Notes: generated from the sequence alone by a model not told the origin. Counted from the stretch's first letter, positions 17,963-28,274 are shown. The stretch: 64,000 bases of DNA from Shinella pollutisoli (GCF_024609765.1 NZ_JANFDG010000025.1:1-64000); one strand, 5' to 3'. Made by a program: numbers and translations.

Positions 17963-18733
17963 ATGTTTGCAGATAAGGAAAAGTCCGGCGTGGCAGAGAA
18001 GACTGAAAAGGCGCATGGCGGCCTGTGGGAAAACGTCAAGGTCATCATCCAGGCGCTGCTCTTGGCCGTCGTGATCCGCACCGTCCTGTTCCAGCCCTTC
18101 ACCATCCCCTCCGGTTCGATGATGCCGACGCTGCTCGTCGGCGACTATCTGTTCGTCAACAAGTTCTCCTACGGCTATTCGAAATATTCGCTGCCGTTCT
18201 CGCCCGACCTGTTCTCCGGCCGCATCTTCGCGAGCGAGCCGGAGCGCGGCGACATCGTCGTCTTCCGCTTTCCCCCGAACCCGGACATCGACTACATCAA
18301 GCGCCTCGTCGGCCTGCCCGGCGACCGCATCCAGGTGAGGGACAGCGAGCTCTACGTCAACGGCGTGCCGGTCAAGCGCGAGCACAACGGCTTCTTCCGC
18401 GCCGACGACCAGTACGACACCGGCGACGACGTGCCGGTCTTCCGCGAGACCATGGACAACGGCGTGACCTACGACACGCTCGACACGCGCCCCGGCACGG
18501 TCGGCGACAACACGCGCGAGTTCATCGTGCCGGAAGGCCACTATTTCATGATGGGCGACAACCGCGACAACTCGGCCGACAGCCGCTTCGACGTCGGCTT
18601 CGTGCCGGCGGAGAACCTGATCGGCCGCGCCAGCCTGATCTTCTTCTCGCTCGGCAACGACACCGCCTTCCGCGAAATCTGGAAATGGCCGACGAACCTG
18701 CGCTGGGACCGCCTGTTCAAGGTCGTGGAATGA
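17963..18733 (+). CDS. lepB: Signal peptidase I
   Basis: A 256-residue inner-membrane serine protease that removes Sec and Tat signal peptides in the periplasm. One membrane helix (about residues 26-44) is followed by the catalytic Ser52 in PSGSMMPTL and the general base Lys113 in YIKRLVGLPGD; the conserved GDNRDNSADSR box is present. The stop codon overlaps the rnc start as ATGA. Size and single-helix topology match rhizobial SipF proteins. Confidence 0.96.
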   Translation: MFADKEKSGVAEKTEKAHGGLWENVKVIIQALLLAVVIRTVLFQPFTIPSGSMMPTLLVGDYLFVNKFSYGYSKYSLPFSPDLFSGRIFASEPERGDIVVFRFPPNPDIDYIKRLVGLPGDRIQVRDSELYVNGVPVKREHNGFFRADDQYDTGDDVPVFRETMDNGVTYDTLDTRPGTVGDNTREFIVPEGHYFMMGDNRDNSADSRFDVGFVPAENLIGRASLIFFSLGNDTAFREIWKWPTNLRWDRLFKVVE

Positions 18734-19437
18734 AGGGCGCCAGACCCCTCGACGAGGAGAACCGCGCGCTGCTCGAAGGCCTGATCGGCTACGCCTTCAC
18801 CGACAAGGAGCGGCTCGACCGGGCGATCACCCATTCGAGCACGCGCCCCGGCAAGGGCGTCGACTACGAGCGGCTGGAGTTCCTCGGCGACCGGGTGCTC
18901 GGCCTCTGCGTCGCCGAGCTCTTGTTCCGCACCTTCCGCGAGGCGAAGGAGGGCGAGCTCTCGGTGCGCCTCAACCAGCTCGTCAGCGCCGAGAGCTGCG
19001 CGGCGGTCTCCGACGACCTCGGCCTGCACCGCTTCATCCGCACCGGCGCGGACGTCAAGAAGCTCACCGGCAAGGCGATGCTAAACGTGCGCGCCGATGT
19101 GGTGGAATCGCTGATCGCCGCGATCTATCTCGACGGCGGGCTGGAGGCGGCGCGCGGCTTCATCCTGCGCAACTGGGAGGAGAGGGCGGTGCGTGCCGAG
19201 GGCGCGCGGCGCGACGCCAAGACCGAGCTGCAGGAATGGGCGCATGCGAAATTCGGCGTGACGCCGTTCTACCGGGTGGACGAGCGCTCGGGTCCGGATC
19301 ATGATCCGCGCTTCACCGTCACGGTGGAGATCCCGGGCGTTCCGCCCGAGACGGGCACGGACCGCTCGAAACGGGCCGCCGAGCAGGCGGCCGCGACGAA
19401 GATACTGGAACGCGAGGGCATCTGGCGGAAAGCCTGA
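18730..19437 (+). CDS. rnc: Ribonuclease III
   Basis: A 235-residue double-strand-specific endoribonuclease for rRNA and mRNA processing. The catalytic signature ERLEFLGDRVLGL is intact, a second acidic cluster is in DVVESLIAAIYLDGG, and the C-terminal dsRNA-binding domain starts at DAKTELQEWAH and ends near SKRAAEQAAATKILE. ATG overlaps the lepB stop. It lies in the lepB-rnc-era cluster found across proteobacteria. Confidence 0.96.
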   Translation: MKGARPLDEENRALLEGLIGYAFTDKERLDRAITHSSTRPGKGVDYERLEFLGDRVLGLCVAELLFRTFREAKEGELSVRLNQLVSAESCAAVSDDLGLHRFIRTGADVKKLTGKAMLNVRADVVESLIAAIYLDGGLEAARGFILRNWEERAVRAEGARRDAKTELQEWAHAKFGVTPFYRVDERSGPDHDPRFTVTVEIPGVPPETGTDRSKRAAEQAAATKILEREGIWRKA

Positions 19438-19460
19438 CACGCCCCGGATTGACGGATGCC

Positions 19461-20375
19461 ATGACGGAAGAAAACGCAAAGCCCACGCGCTCGGGCTTCG
19501 TCGCCCTGATCGGCGCGACGAACGCCGGCAAGTCGACGCTGGTCAACCGCCTCGTCGGCGCCAAGGTGACGATCGTCAGCCACAAGGTGCAGACGACGCG
19601 CGCCATCGTGCGCGGCATCGCCATCCACGACAACGCGCAGATCGTCTTCATGGACACGCCCGGCATCTTCAAGCCGCGCCGCAGGCTCGACCGCGCCATG
19701 GTGACGACCGCCTGGGGCGGCGCCAGGGACGCCGACGTCATCCTGTTCCTGATCGACAGCGAGCGCGGCCTCAAGGGCGACGCCGAGACGATCCTGGAGG
19801 GCCTCAAGGAGGTCCGCCAGCCGAAGATCCTCGTGCTCAACAAGATCGACCGGGTGAAGCCCGAGGACCTGCTGAAGCTCGCCGCCGCCGCCAACGAGGC
19901 GGTCCCCTTCGAGCGCACCTTCATGGTCTCCGCGCTCACCGGTTCGGGCTGCGACGACCTGATGGACCATCTTTCGGCCACGCTGCCGGAAGGCCCCTGG
20001 TACTATCCCGAGGACCAGATCTCCGACCTGCCGATGCGCCAGCTCGCCGCCGAGATCACCCGGGAGAAACTGTTCCTCAGGCTGCACCAGGAGCTTCCCT
20101 ATTCCTCCCACGTCGAGACGGAGAAGTGGGAGGAGCGCAAGGACGGCTCGGTGCGCATCGAGCAGGTGATCTACGTCGAGCGCGACAGCCAGAAGAAGAT
20201 CGCGCTCGGCAAGAACGGCGAGGCGATCAAGGCGATCTCGATGTCCGCGCGCAAGGAGCTGTCGGAGATCCTCGAACAGCCGGTGCACCTCTTCCTCTTC
20301 GTCAAGGTGCGCGAGAACTGGGGCGACGACCCCGCCCGCTTCCGCGAGATGGGCCTGGATTTCCCGACGTCGTGA
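19461..20375 (+). CDS. era: GTPase Era
   Basis: A 304-residue GTPase needed for 16S rRNA maturation and 30S assembly. G1 is GATNAGKST (residues 18-26), G3 DTPG, G4 NKID, and the C-terminal KH domain carries the segment GKNGEAIKAI. A tandem TTG codon at 19449 is an alternative start in the same frame; ATG 19461 is preferred because it directly precedes the conserved N-terminus, though its ribosome site is weak and translation may be coupled to rnc, whose stop is 23 bases upstream. In many rhizobia recO follows; here it is about 7 kb away. Confidence 0.95.
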   Translation: MTEENAKPTRSGFVALIGATNAGKSTLVNRLVGAKVTIVSHKVQTTRAIVRGIAIHDNAQIVFMDTPGIFKPRRRLDRAMVTTAWGGARDADVILFLIDSERGLKGDAETILEGLKEVRQPKILVLNKIDRVKPEDLLKLAAAANEAVPFERTFMVSALTGSGCDDLMDHLSATLPEGPWYYPEDQISDLPMRQLAAEITREKLFLRLHQELPYSSHVETEKWEERKDGSVRIEQVIYVERDSQKKIALGKNGEAIKAISMSARKELSEILEQPVHLFLFVKVRENWGDDPARFREMGLDFPTS

Positions 20376-20417
20376 TACCTTAAGCGCTATCGTCCTGGAT
20401 TGACGACGGTGCCTTGT

Positions 20418-20563
20418 GCCCCTTCTCCCCGCCGGGGAGAGGTCGCGGCAGCGGGATGAGGGGGACGCGCGCCAAGCGAAATCAAGATAGTGACGGCGTG
20501 CGCTTTCACCCCCTCGTCCGCCCTTCGGGCACCTTCTCCCCGCCGGGGAGAAGGGGAGGCGGC
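20418..20563. repeat. RIME-like intergenic mosaic repeat, family 1
   Basis: Left arm 20418-20464 (CCCCTTCTCCCCGCCGG, ending GCGGGATGAGGGGG) and right arm 20509-20563 are inverted copies around a 44-base core. It fills the gap between the convergent era and GGDEF-EAL genes and may serve as a bidirectional transcript end. Confidence 0.88.
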
Positions 20564-20576
20564 AGCGTCACGTTTC

Positions 20577-22940
20577 CTAAGCCCGCGCCCGCCGTTCCGG
20601 CGTCTGCGCCGCCTCGCGCGCCTTCTCGACGAGGCGCTGCATCGCCCACACGCCGACGTCGTCGAGCGAGAGCGGCGGGGTGATCAGGTAGCCCTGGTAG
20701 AAGTCGCAGCCGGCGGCGGCGAGCAGGCCCATCTTCTCGGTCGTGTCGACGCCCTCGGCGATGACGGACATGTCCTGCGCGTGGCAGAGCGCGATCAGCG
20801 CGCGCAGCGTCGGCAGGGCCGCGGCGACCGTGAGGCTTTCCACCAGCGCCCGGTCGAGCTTGATGGTCTCGGCCGGGTATTCGATGATCTGCTGCACCGA
20901 GGTGTAGCCCGCGCCGAAATCGTCGATCGAGATGCGGAAGCCCCTGGCGCGCAGCACGTCGATGTTGCGGCGCAACTGCTCGCCGAGCTTGACGGCGAAG
21001 GTCTCCGTCAGCTCGATCTCGATGGTGCGCGGGTCGACGCCGTGGCGCTCGGCGCATTCGCAGAAATGGTCGGAGATCGAGCGGGTGTAGAGCTCGGCCG
21101 AGGAGATGTTGATGCACAGGATCATCTCGGGGCCGAACAGCTTGCGCAGCTGCCCGCTCTCGGCCATGGCGCGGTCGATCACCCACCAGTCGATCTTGCT
21201 GAACAGGCCCGTCGTCTCGGCGATCGGGATGAACTCGTCCGGCGTCACCCGGCCGAGGGAGGGCGATTCCCAGCGCAGCAGCGCCTCGCAGCCCGTCACC
21301 TTGCCGCGCCCGTCGACGATCGGCATGTAGACGAGGCGGAACTCGCGGTCGGGATCGAGGACGCGCAGCTCCTCCTCGATGCGGCGCTGGCGGTTGCGTT
21401 TCTCGTGCAGGGAGCGCGAGTAGCGCGCCGAACCGTTCTTGCCGCAGGATTTCGCCTGGTACATGGCGGCGTCCGCGTTGGCGAGCAGCTCCGGCAGCGT
21501 GCGGGCGTCGTCCGGATAGACGGCGATGCCGATGCTGGCGGTCACCGGATAGGCCTTGTCGAGCACCTCGAAGCCCTCGGCGAACAGGGCGAGGATCGCG
21601 TCGGACACCTCGGCGATCGTGCCGTTGCCGGGCTGGCTGCGCAGCATGATGGCGAACTCGTCGCCGGAAAGCCGGGCGAACAGGCCTTCCGGCAGGCCGC
21701 GCGCGGTGACGGTGCGCTCGACGATCGCGGCGATGCGCGCGGCGAGCGTCTTCAGGAGCTCGTCGCCGACCTTGTGGCCGTGCTTGTCGTTGACGAACTT
21801 GAAGTTGTCGACGTCTATGAACAGCAGCGTGCAGCCGGCGCCCTGCGCCTCGGCCTCGGCGATGATCTGGGTCGAGCGGATGTTGAAGTGCTCGCGGTTG
21901 CTGATGCCCGTCAGCGTGTCCGTCCAGGAGGCGTTGCGCACGAGGTCGAAGGAGCGCAGCGAATTGTCGTGCAGCCGCTTGACGTTGGCCGAGAGCCGGC
22001 CGATCTCGCCGGCCTCGCCCATGTCCGGCAGCGCGCTGAGGCTGCCGTTCATCACGTCGGTGAGGCGACGGTCGAGGCGGGCGATCGGCTCGGTGATGTA
22101 GCGGCGCAGCAGGAAGAGCACGAGGCCGATCGAGCACAGGCTGAGCGCGATCGCGCCGAGCGCGAGCAGCGTCTTCAGCGTGCCGAGCCGCTGGTCGAGG
22201 AAGTCGGGCCGCGGCGTCAGCCGGGCGAAGAGCGACGGGCTGAGCTTGGCCGTCGCCGACAGCGCGCCCTGCGCGAGCAGCGGATGGCGCGAGATCTCGA
22301 GCCGCGCGCCGTATTCCTTCTCGAGCGTCTGCTTCATCTCCAGGAACGGCGCGGGGCGCACGGCGGTCTGGACGAGGATGGCGCTCTGCTTGGCGGTCGG
22401 CAGCGGCCGGTTGAAGGTCAGCGGGTCGATGAACTCCGAATGCACGATCAGCGGCTCGATGCCGTCGACGTCGAGATAGGTCCAGGAGGAGAGGCGCGGG
22501 CTCTCGATGACCGCGCGGGCGTGCTTCAGCTGCTGCGGCGTCAGCTCGGCGAAGGGATCGTCGCTGTTTTCGTAATAGTAGTCGACCGACAGCGGCGGGC
22601 GGATGATGGCGACCGAGACGAATTTCTGCTTCTCGTCGGAAAGCGAGGTGATGCTCTGCTGCAGCCGCGCGCCGAGCGCGTTGCTGCGGTAGCTGGCGTC
22701 CGTCTCGTTGACGAAGAGGCGCACCGCGTTGCCCTCGACCAGCGAGTAGATCAGCGAACGGTTCTGCGTCACCTCGTTCTGGAAGACGGCGGTGAGCAGG
22801 CCCATCTGCTGCCACAGCCGCGCCCTTTCCAGCCCGAGCACCGAGGAGCCCTGGACGAAGTAGATCAGCGAGGCCGCTAGCACGTAGCCCGACAGGATGA
22901 CGGGGAAGATGAGGGCGAGGGCGCGTTTATCGAGCGTCAC
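20577..22940 (-). CDS. Membrane GGDEF-EAL cyclic-di-GMP protein, MbaA-like
   Basis: A 787-residue inner-membrane protein. Helix 1 (about 8-29), a periplasmic domain (30-250), helix 2 (about 255-278), a HAMP linker (279-330), GGDEF domain (340-505; active-site sequence SGDEF at 425-429) and EAL domain (525-770) with EALLRW (552), ELTET, DDFGAGY (673) and AEGVDT (729). All usual phosphodiesterase metal ligands appear present and SGDEF is found in active cyclases, so it may be bifunctional; no RxxD inhibitory site precedes SGDEF. It starts with GTG at 22940 inside the end of the binding-protein gene (14-base overlap), implying coupled translation and a functional pair, as for Vibrio cholerae NspS-MbaA. 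Confidence 0.9.
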   Translation of the reverse strand: MTLDKRALALIFPVILSGYVLAASLIYFVQGSSVLGLERARLWQQMGLLTAVFQNEVTQNRSLIYSLVEGNAVRLFVNETDASYRSNALGARLQQSITSLSDEKQKFVSVAIIRPPLSVDYYYENSDDPFAELTPQQLKHARAVIESPRLSSWTYLDVDGIEPLIVHSEFIDPLTFNRPLPTAKQSAILVQTAVRPAPFLEMKQTLEKEYGARLEISRHPLLAQGALSATAKLSPSLFARLTPRPDFLDQRLGTLKTLLALGAIALSLCSIGLVLFLLRRYITEPIARLDRRLTDVMNGSLSALPDMGEAGEIGRLSANVKRLHDNSLRSFDLVRNASWTDTLTGISNREHFNIRSTQIIAEAEAQGAGCTLLFIDVDNFKFVNDKHGHKVGDELLKTLAARIAAIVERTVTARGLPEGLFARLSGDEFAIMLRSQPGNGTIAEVSDAILALFAEGFEVLDKAYPVTASIGIAVYPDDARTLPELLANADAAMYQAKSCGKNGSARYSRSLHEKRNRQRRIEEELRVLDPDREFRLVYMPIVDGRGKVTGCEALLRWESPSLGRVTPDEFIPIAETTGLFSKIDWWVIDRAMAESGQLRKLFGPEMILCINISSAELYTRSISDHFCECAERHGVDPRTIEIELTETFAVKLGEQLRRNIDVLRARGFRISIDDFGAGYTSVQQIIEYPAETIKLDRALVESLTVAAALPTLRALIALCHAQDMSVIAEGVDTTEKMGLLAAAGCDFYQGYLITPPLSLDDVGVWAMQRLVEKAREAAQTPERRARA

Positions 22941-23976
22941 TGAATTGGGCCAGACTGCTGATGATGCGACGACGGGCCTGGACCGACTGGACGGTCAGTT
23001 CTTCCTGGAACTGGCTGCGGGCGAGGATTTCCGGCGCGGTATAGATTTCGGGATTGGAGCGCATCTCCTCGGGAAGCAGCGCGAGGGCGGCGGTGCTGGC
23101 CGTGGGCATGTTGAGGCTCTGGGCGTTGCGGGCGGCGTTTTCGGCGTTGGTGATGAAATCGAACAGCTTCAGCGCCGCCTCGCGGTTCTGCGAGCGCTCG
23201 CTGACGGCGATGCAATCGAGCCAGGAGAGCGTGCCCTCCTTCGGCACCACGTAGCGCCACAGGCCGGGCGCGGAGACCTTCTCGTTCAGCACGTGCTGGT
23301 CGCCGCTGTAGCCGAGCGCCATGTAGATGTCCTGACCGTGCTCCGGGCTCTGGATCGAGGTGATGATGTAGTCGTAGGTGAGCACGTAGGGCGACTGCGC
23401 CTTCATCACCTCGTAGGCCTGCTTCAGCGTCTCGTTGTCGTTGGCGTTGACCGACTTGCCGAGCAGCATCAGCGGCGCCACGAATGCTTCCGCATGGTCG
23501 TCGTACATGGCGATGTGGCCGCGCAGCGGCTCGTCCGGCGCCATCAGGTCGGACCAGGAGGAGGGGGCCGCCGTCACCTTGTCGGAGCGGTAGAGGATGC
23601 CCATCGTGCCCCAGAGATAGGGCAGGCCGTAGCCGCCGCAGCGGCGCGTCCAGCTTTCCGGATAGTCGGCGGCCGACGGCACGGCGGCGGGGTCGAGCGG
23701 CAGGAGCACGCCGCGGTTGCCGTAGAGCTTGGCGCCGTTCTCGCTGGTCACGACGAGGTCGACATTGCTGTTCGGGTCGGAGAGGATCTCGTCGCGGGCA
23801 TCGCCGCTGTCGTAATAGGTCTGGTGGACCTCGATGCCGGTCTTCGCCTTGAAGTCCTCCAGGATCGAGCCCTCGATATAGGCTTCCCAGATGAGCAGGT
23901 TCAGGGTGATGGCATGGGCAGGTGCCGCGGCCGTGAGGGCCGTCAGGGAAACTGCTGCGAGAAGCGCACCGCGCAT
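22927..23976 (-). CDS. PotD/NspS-like periplasmic polyamine-type binding protein
   Basis: A 349-residue periplasmic binding protein with a signal peptide (residues 1-22, ending PAHA). The mature part begins LNLLIWEAYI, matching the W-x-x-Y start of spermidine/putrescine binding proteins, and continues with DLVVTSENG, GLPYLWGTMGILY and a late AENAARNAQSLN segment, all typical of the PotD group. No permease or ATPase gene is nearby; the only partner is the overlapping GGDEF-EAL gene downstream, so it is more likely a sensor subunit than a transporter component. Ligand (polyamine) is inferred from family only. It is divergent from tex. Confidence 0.85.
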   Translation of the reverse strand: MRGALLAAVSLTALTAAAPAHAITLNLLIWEAYIEGSILEDFKAKTGIEVHQTYYDSGDARDEILSDPNSNVDLVVTSENGAKLYGNRGVLLPLDPAAVPSAADYPESWTRRCGGYGLPYLWGTMGILYRSDKVTAAPSSWSDLMAPDEPLRGHIAMYDDHAEAFVAPLMLLGKSVNANDNETLKQAYEVMKAQSPYVLTYDYIITSIQSPEHGQDIYMALGYSGDQHVLNEKVSAPGLWRYVVPKEGTLSWLDCIAVSERSQNREAALKLFDFITNAENAARNAQSLNMPTASTAALALLPEEMRSNPEIYTAPEILARSQFQEELTVQSVQARRRIISSLAQFSDAR

Positions 23977-24187
23977 GACCTTGGCCCCGTTGCCGTTACG
24001 TCAAGAAAGATTAGGCGGCAAGGCTTTATGAATGGTTACGGGGGGCGGCCGAATTCTCGCTATGGGTGGGGGAATGCGCCCTCTGGTTGCCGGAAAACAT
24101 GTGGACGCGGCGGGGCCTTGCGGTTGGCGCGCGCGAGCCGCCGCATTATGGTCGCCGCCCGCGCGCAAACCGCTGAAGGACACCGAC

Positions 24188-26473
24188 ATGACCTCGACAC
24201 CGCCCAAGATCGCGAACCTGATCGCCGCCGAGATCAAGGCGACGCCGGCGCAGGTTTCCGCCGCCGCCGATCTCCTCGACGGCGGCGCGACGGTGCCCTT
24301 CGTCGCGCGCTACCGCAAGGAGGTGACGGGCGGCCTCGACGACACGCAGCTGCGCGTGCTCTCCGAGCGGCTGACATATCTCCGCGAGCTGGAGGCGCGC
24401 CGCGCGGCGATCCTCGAATCGATTTCCGGCCAGGGCAAGCTGACGGACGAGCTCTCCGCCCGCATACACGCCGTCTCCACCAAGGCGGAGCTGGAGGACA
24501 TCTACCTTCCCTACAAGCCGAAGCGGCGCACCAAGGCCGAGATCGCCCGCGAGCGCGGCCTCGGGCCGCTCGCCGAGCGCATCCTCGCCGACCGGTCGGC
24601 GGTGCCGGCGGACCTTGCGGGGGGATTCCTCTCGGCCGAAGTGCCGGACGTCAAGACGGCCCTCGACGGCGCGCGCGACATCGTCGCAGAAGGCATCGCC
24701 GAGAATGCCGACCTCCTGAAGCGCCTGCGCGAGCACATGAAGCAGAACGCCTTCCTGCGCTCCCGCGTGGTCGAGGGCAAGCAGGCGGCCGGCGCGAAGT
24801 TCTCCGACTATTTCGACCACACCGAACGCTGGGCGACGGTGCCCTCGCACCGCGCGCTCGCCATGCTGCGCGGCTGGAACGAGGAGGTGCTGTCGGTCGA
24901 CATCGTCGTCGACCAGGACAATGCCGAGCCGGTGAAGCCGGTCGAGCGCATCATCGCCTCCTTCTATTCCCTCGGCACGAAGCCCGGCGATAAGTGGCTC
25001 GCCGAGGCGATCGGCTGGACCTGGCGGGTGAAGCTGTCGCCGTCGCTCTCGCTCGACCTGATGCGCGAGATGCGCGAGCGCGCGGAGGAGGAGGCGATCC
25101 GCGTCTTCGCCCGCAACCTCAAGGACCTGCTGCTTGCCGCACCCGCCGGCACGCGGGCGACGATGGGCCTCGACCCGGGCATCCGCACCGGCGTCAAGGT
25201 CGCCGTGGTCGACAACACCGGAAAGCTCCTCGACACCACGACCGTCTATCCCTTCCCGCCGAGGAACGACGTGCGCGGCGCGCAGGCGGAACTCGCGAGC
25301 CTCGTGCGCAAGCACAAGGTCGAGCTGATCGCCATCGGCAACGGCACCGGCAGCCGCGAGACGGAGAAGCTCGTCGCCGACATGCTCGCCGCACTCCCCG
25401 CGCCGAAGCCGACCAAGGTGATCGTCTCGGAGGCGGGCGCCTCGGTCTATTCGGCCTCGGAGACGGCGGCGGCCGAATTCCCGAACCTCGACGTGTCGCT
25501 GCGCGGCGCCGTCTCCATCGCTCGCCGCCTGCAGGATCCGCTCGCGGAACTGGTCAAGATCGAGCCGAAGTCGATCGGCGTCGGCCAGTACCAGCACGAC
25601 GTCGACCAGGGCAAGCTCTCGCGCTCGCTCGACGCCGTGGTGGAGGATGCGGTGAACGCCGTCGGCGTCGACCTCAACACGGCCTCGGCCCCGCTGCTTT
25701 CCCGCGTCTCCGGCCTCGGCAAGGCCTCGGCGGAAGCGATCGTCGCCCACCGCGACGCGAACGGCCCCTTCGCCAGCCGGCAGGAGCTCCTGAAGGTGCC
25801 GCGGCTCGGCGCGCGCACCTTCGAGCAATGCGCGGGCTTCCTGCGCATCCCGAATGGCCGGGAGCCGCTCGATGCCTCCGCCGTGCATCCGGAAGCCTAC
25901 GGCGTCGCCAAGAAGATCGTCGCCGCCTGCGGGCGGGACCTGCGCACGCTGATGGGCGACAGCGCCGCGCTGAAGACGCTCGACCCGAAGGCCTTCGTCG
26001 ACGAGCGCTTCGGCCTGCCGACGGTGAAGGACATCCTGTCGGAGCTGGAAAAGCCCGGCCGCGACCCGCGCCCGGAATTCAGGACCGCGACCTTCGCCGA
26101 AGGGGTGGACGACATCAAGGACCTGAAGGTCGGCATGCAGCTGGAAGGCACGGTGACGAACGTCGCCGCCTTCGGCGCCTTCGTCGACATCGGCGTGCAT
26201 CAGGACGGGCTCGTCCACGTCTCCCAGCTCGCCGACCGCTTCGTCAAGGACCCGCACGAGGTGGTGAAGGCCGGCGACGTCGTGACGGTGCGCGTGACCG
26301 AGGTCGACGTGCCGCGCAAGCGCATCGGCCTTTCCATGCGCAAGGACGGCGGCGGCACCGCACCCCGCGACCAGGCCCCGCGCGAAAAATTCAGGCAGCC
26401 CGCCGCAAAGCCGCAGGCGCCCGCGCAGGGCGCGCTCGGGGCCGCGCTCGCCGAGGCGATGAAGCGGAAGTGA
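24188..26473 (+). CDS. tex: Tex-type S1 RNA-binding transcription accessory protein
   Basis: A 761-residue nucleic-acid-binding protein. After the helical N-terminal domain ([17 protein letters not shown]) come a YqgF-like RNase H fold ([17 protein letters not shown], about 325-340), helix-hairpin-helix repeats ([19 protein letters not shown], then [18 protein letters not shown]) and a C-terminal S1 domain ([19 protein letters not shown]). An AAGGA site eight bases before ATG 24188 fixes the start. Tex proteins influence transcription and rRNA processing in a general way; the precise role is not defined. Ends one base before the convergent L,D-transpeptidase stop. Confidence 0.95.
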   Translation: MTSTPPKIANLIAAEIKATPAQVSAAADLLDGGATVPFVARYRKEVTGGLDDTQLRVLSERLTYLRELEARRAAILESISGQGKLTDELSARIHAVSTKAELEDIYLPYKPKRRTKAEIARERGLGPLAERILADRSAVPADLAGGFLSAEVPDVKTALDGARDIVAEGIAENADLLKRLREHMKQNAFLRSRVVEGKQAAGAKFSDYFDHTERWATVPSHRALAMLRGWNEEVLSVDIVVDQDNAEPVKPVERIIASFYSLGTKPGDKWLAEAIGWTWRVKLSPSLSLDLMREMRERAEEEAIRVFARNLKDLLLAAPAGTRATMGLDPGIRTGVKVAVVDNTGKLLDTTTVYPFPPRNDVRGAQAELASLVRKHKVELIAIGNGTGSRETEKLVADMLAALPAPKPTKVIVSEAGASVYSASETAAAEFPNLDVSLRGAVSIARRLQDPLAELVKIEPKSIGVGQYQHDVDQGKLSRSLDAVVEDAVNAVGVDLNTASAPLLSRVSGLGKASAEAIVAHRDANGPFASRQELLKVPRLGARTFEQCAGFLRIPNGREPLDASAVHPEAYGVAKKIVAACGRDLRTLMGDSAALKTLDPKAFVDERFGLPTVKDILSELEKPGRDPRPEFRTATFAEGVDDIKDLKVGMQLEGTVTNVAAFGAFVDIGVHQDGLVHVSQLADRFVKDPHEVVKAGDVVTVRVTEVDVPRKRIGLSMRKDGGGTAPRDQAPREKFRQPAAKPQAPAQGALGAALAEAMKRK

Positions 26474-26474
26474 T

Positions 26475-27191
26475 TCAGATCGCCGCGGGCGGCGCGAAGC
26501 CGTCGGCGGCCGCAACCGGCACGGCCTCTTCCGCCGCCGGCGCCGCGTGCTGCAGCACGACGACGCGGCTTCCCGTCGGCACGCGGCCGTAGAGGTCGAT
26601 GATGTCCTGGTTGAAGAGGCGGATGCAGCCGCTCGACACCGCCCTGCCGATCGACCAGGCCTCGGTCGTGCCGTGGATGCGGAACAGCGTGTCGCGGCCG
26701 TCCTGGAAGAGATAGAGCGCGCGCGGCCCGAGCGGGTTGGTCAGCCCCGGCTCCATGCCGCCCGCCCATTGCGCGTTGCGCTCCGGCTCGCGGGCGATCA
26801 TCGCCGGCGTCGGCGTCCAGCGCGGCCATTCCGCCTTGCGGCCGACGCGCGCGGCACCCTCGAACTCCAGCCCCGCCTTGCCGACGCCGATGCCGTAGCG
26901 CATCGCCATGCCGTTCTCCTGCACGAGGTAGAGGAAGCGGTTCTGCGTGTCGATGACGATGGTGCCGGTGGGTTCCGCCGTCGGATAGGCCACCTGCTGG
27001 CGCAGATATTTCGGATCGACGCGGGCGATGTCGGTCGCCGGCAGCGGGAAGCGCTCCTGCGGATGCGCGCCGTACATGGCGACATGCACCGGGTCCGGCC
27101 CCCTTTTCACCGGCTTGGCGGTGGCGGCGCAGCCGGCAAGCAGCGCGGCGAGCGCAAGGAGGGCGAGGGGGCGGAGCATGGACACACACAT
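26475..27191 (-). CDS. L,D-transpeptidase (YkuD) lipoprotein
   Basis: A 238-residue envelope protein. A short hydrophobic signal ends in the lipobox LLAG-C21, so it is probably lipid-anchored. The YkuD domain spans about 90-215 with the signature [20 protein letters not shown], giving the catalytic His and Cys. Such enzymes make 3-3 peptidoglycan crosslinks or attach outer-membrane proteins to peptidoglycan, a prominent activity in Rhizobiales. Start at 27191 has AGGTG upstream; the ATG 12 bases downstream would also leave an intact lipobox. Its stop is one base from that of tex. Confidence 0.9.
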   Translation of the reverse strand: MCVSMLRPLALLALAALLAGCAATAKPVKRGPDPVHVAMYGAHPQERFPLPATDIARVDPKYLRQQVAYPTAEPTGTIVIDTQNRFLYLVQENGMAMRYGIGVGKAGLEFEGAARVGRKAEWPRWTPTPAMIAREPERNAQWAGGMEPGLTNPLGPRALYLFQDGRDTLFRIHGTTEAWSIGRAVSSGCIRLFNQDIIDLYGRVPTGSRVVVLQHAAPAAEEAVPVAAADGFAPPAAI

Positions 27192-27379
27192 GAGGGGGCA
27201 CCTGTCGATTCGCATTGCAGTGTCGGCCTTCGGCCGTTGCGGGCTCCATCGGCGGCAAAGCGGGCGACGGCGGGGCGGGAAGAAAGCGAAATTGCGGCAA
27301 GGCCTTGGGTGTGTCCGCCGCGCCACAGCCGCGCTTGCCGGAGAGGAGGCGAGGGGGTAGAAGCGGGCGGTGGCTTTTG

Positions 27380-27491
27380 CCCCTCACCTGCCTGCCGGCA
27401 TCCTCCCCGCAGGCGGGGAGAGGAGGGAAGCCGTGCCGTTTTCCCCTTCTCCCCGCCTGCGGGGAGAAGGTGGCGGCAGCCGGATGAGGGG
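27380..27491. repeat. RIME-like intergenic mosaic repeat, family 1 (recO leader)
   Basis: Arms 27380-27423 and 27443-27491 are inverted copies with a 20-base core. The 336-base gap 27192-27527 otherwise holds only GC-rich sequence with no recognisable gene. The repeat ends 36 bases before recO and so probably lies in the recO leader or overlaps its promoter. Confidence 0.88.
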
Positions 27492-27527
27492 CGGCGCCCC
27501 TGCGGTGGAACGAACGGGAAACCCTCC

Positions 27528-28274
27528 ATGCAATGGAGCGACGAGGCCATCGTGCTGGGCGTCAGGCGCCACGGCGAGACGTCGGTGATCGCCGAGGTAA
27601 TGACGCGCGGCCGCGGCCGCCATCTCGGCCTCGTGCGCGGCGGCCGCTCGCGCAGCATGCAGCCGGTGCTGCAGCCGGGCAATTCCGTCGAGGTCACCTG
27701 GCGGGCGCGGCTCGACGAGCATCTCGGCGAGTTCCGCGTCGAGCCGCTGCAACTGCGGGCAGGGCGGCTGATGGAGACGGCGACGGCCGTCTACGGCGTG
27801 CAGGCGATGGCGGCCCTCCTGCGCTTCCTGCCCGAGCGCGACCCGCATCCGCATCTCTTCGAGGCGCTCGCCGTCATCCTCGACCATCTGCACGAGCCGG
27901 CCGATGCGGGCGAGCTCTTCGTGCGCTTCGAGCTCGCCGTGCTGAACGACCTCGGCTTCGGCCTCGACCTCGCCGAATGCGCGGCGACCGGCAGCCGCGA
28001 CGATCTCGCCTACGTCTCGCCGAAATCCGGCCGCGCCGTCTCGCGCACGGCGGGCGCGCCCTGGGCGGAGCGGATGCTGCGCCTTCCCGCCTTCCTCGGC
28101 GACGACAGCGGGCATGCGGCGGATGCCGACGCGCTCGCCGACGGCTTCCGCCTCACCGCCTTCTTCCTCAACCGCCACGTCTGCGAGCCGCGCGGGCTGG
28201 AGCTCGCCAGCGCCCGCGACGGCTTCGTGCAGGCGGCGCTGAAGGCGCTCGGCGCGGGCAAGGATCCTGTGTGA
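27528..28274 (+). CDS. recO: DNA repair protein RecO
   Basis: A 248-residue RecO, which loads RecA with RecF and RecR at gaps. The N-terminal OB fold starts [17 protein letters not shown] and contains [11 protein letters not shown]; the helical C-terminal half contains [19 protein letters not shown] and the expected R-x-F-L-x-R-like end segment [13 protein letters not shown] lies before ATG 27528. It stands alone between two mosaic repeats rather than directly after era. Confidence 0.94.
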   Translation: MQWSDEAIVLGVRRHGETSVIAEVMTRGRGRHLGLVRGGRSRSMQPVLQPGNSVEVTWRARLDEHLGEFRVEPLQLRAGRLMETATAVYGVQAMAALLRFLPERDPHPHLFEALAVILDHLHEPADAGELFVRFELAVLNDLGFGLDLAECAATGSRDDLAYVSPKSGRAVSRTAGAPWAERMLRLPAFLGDDSGHAADADALADGFRLTAFFLNRHVCEPRGLELASARDGFVQAALKALGAGKDPV

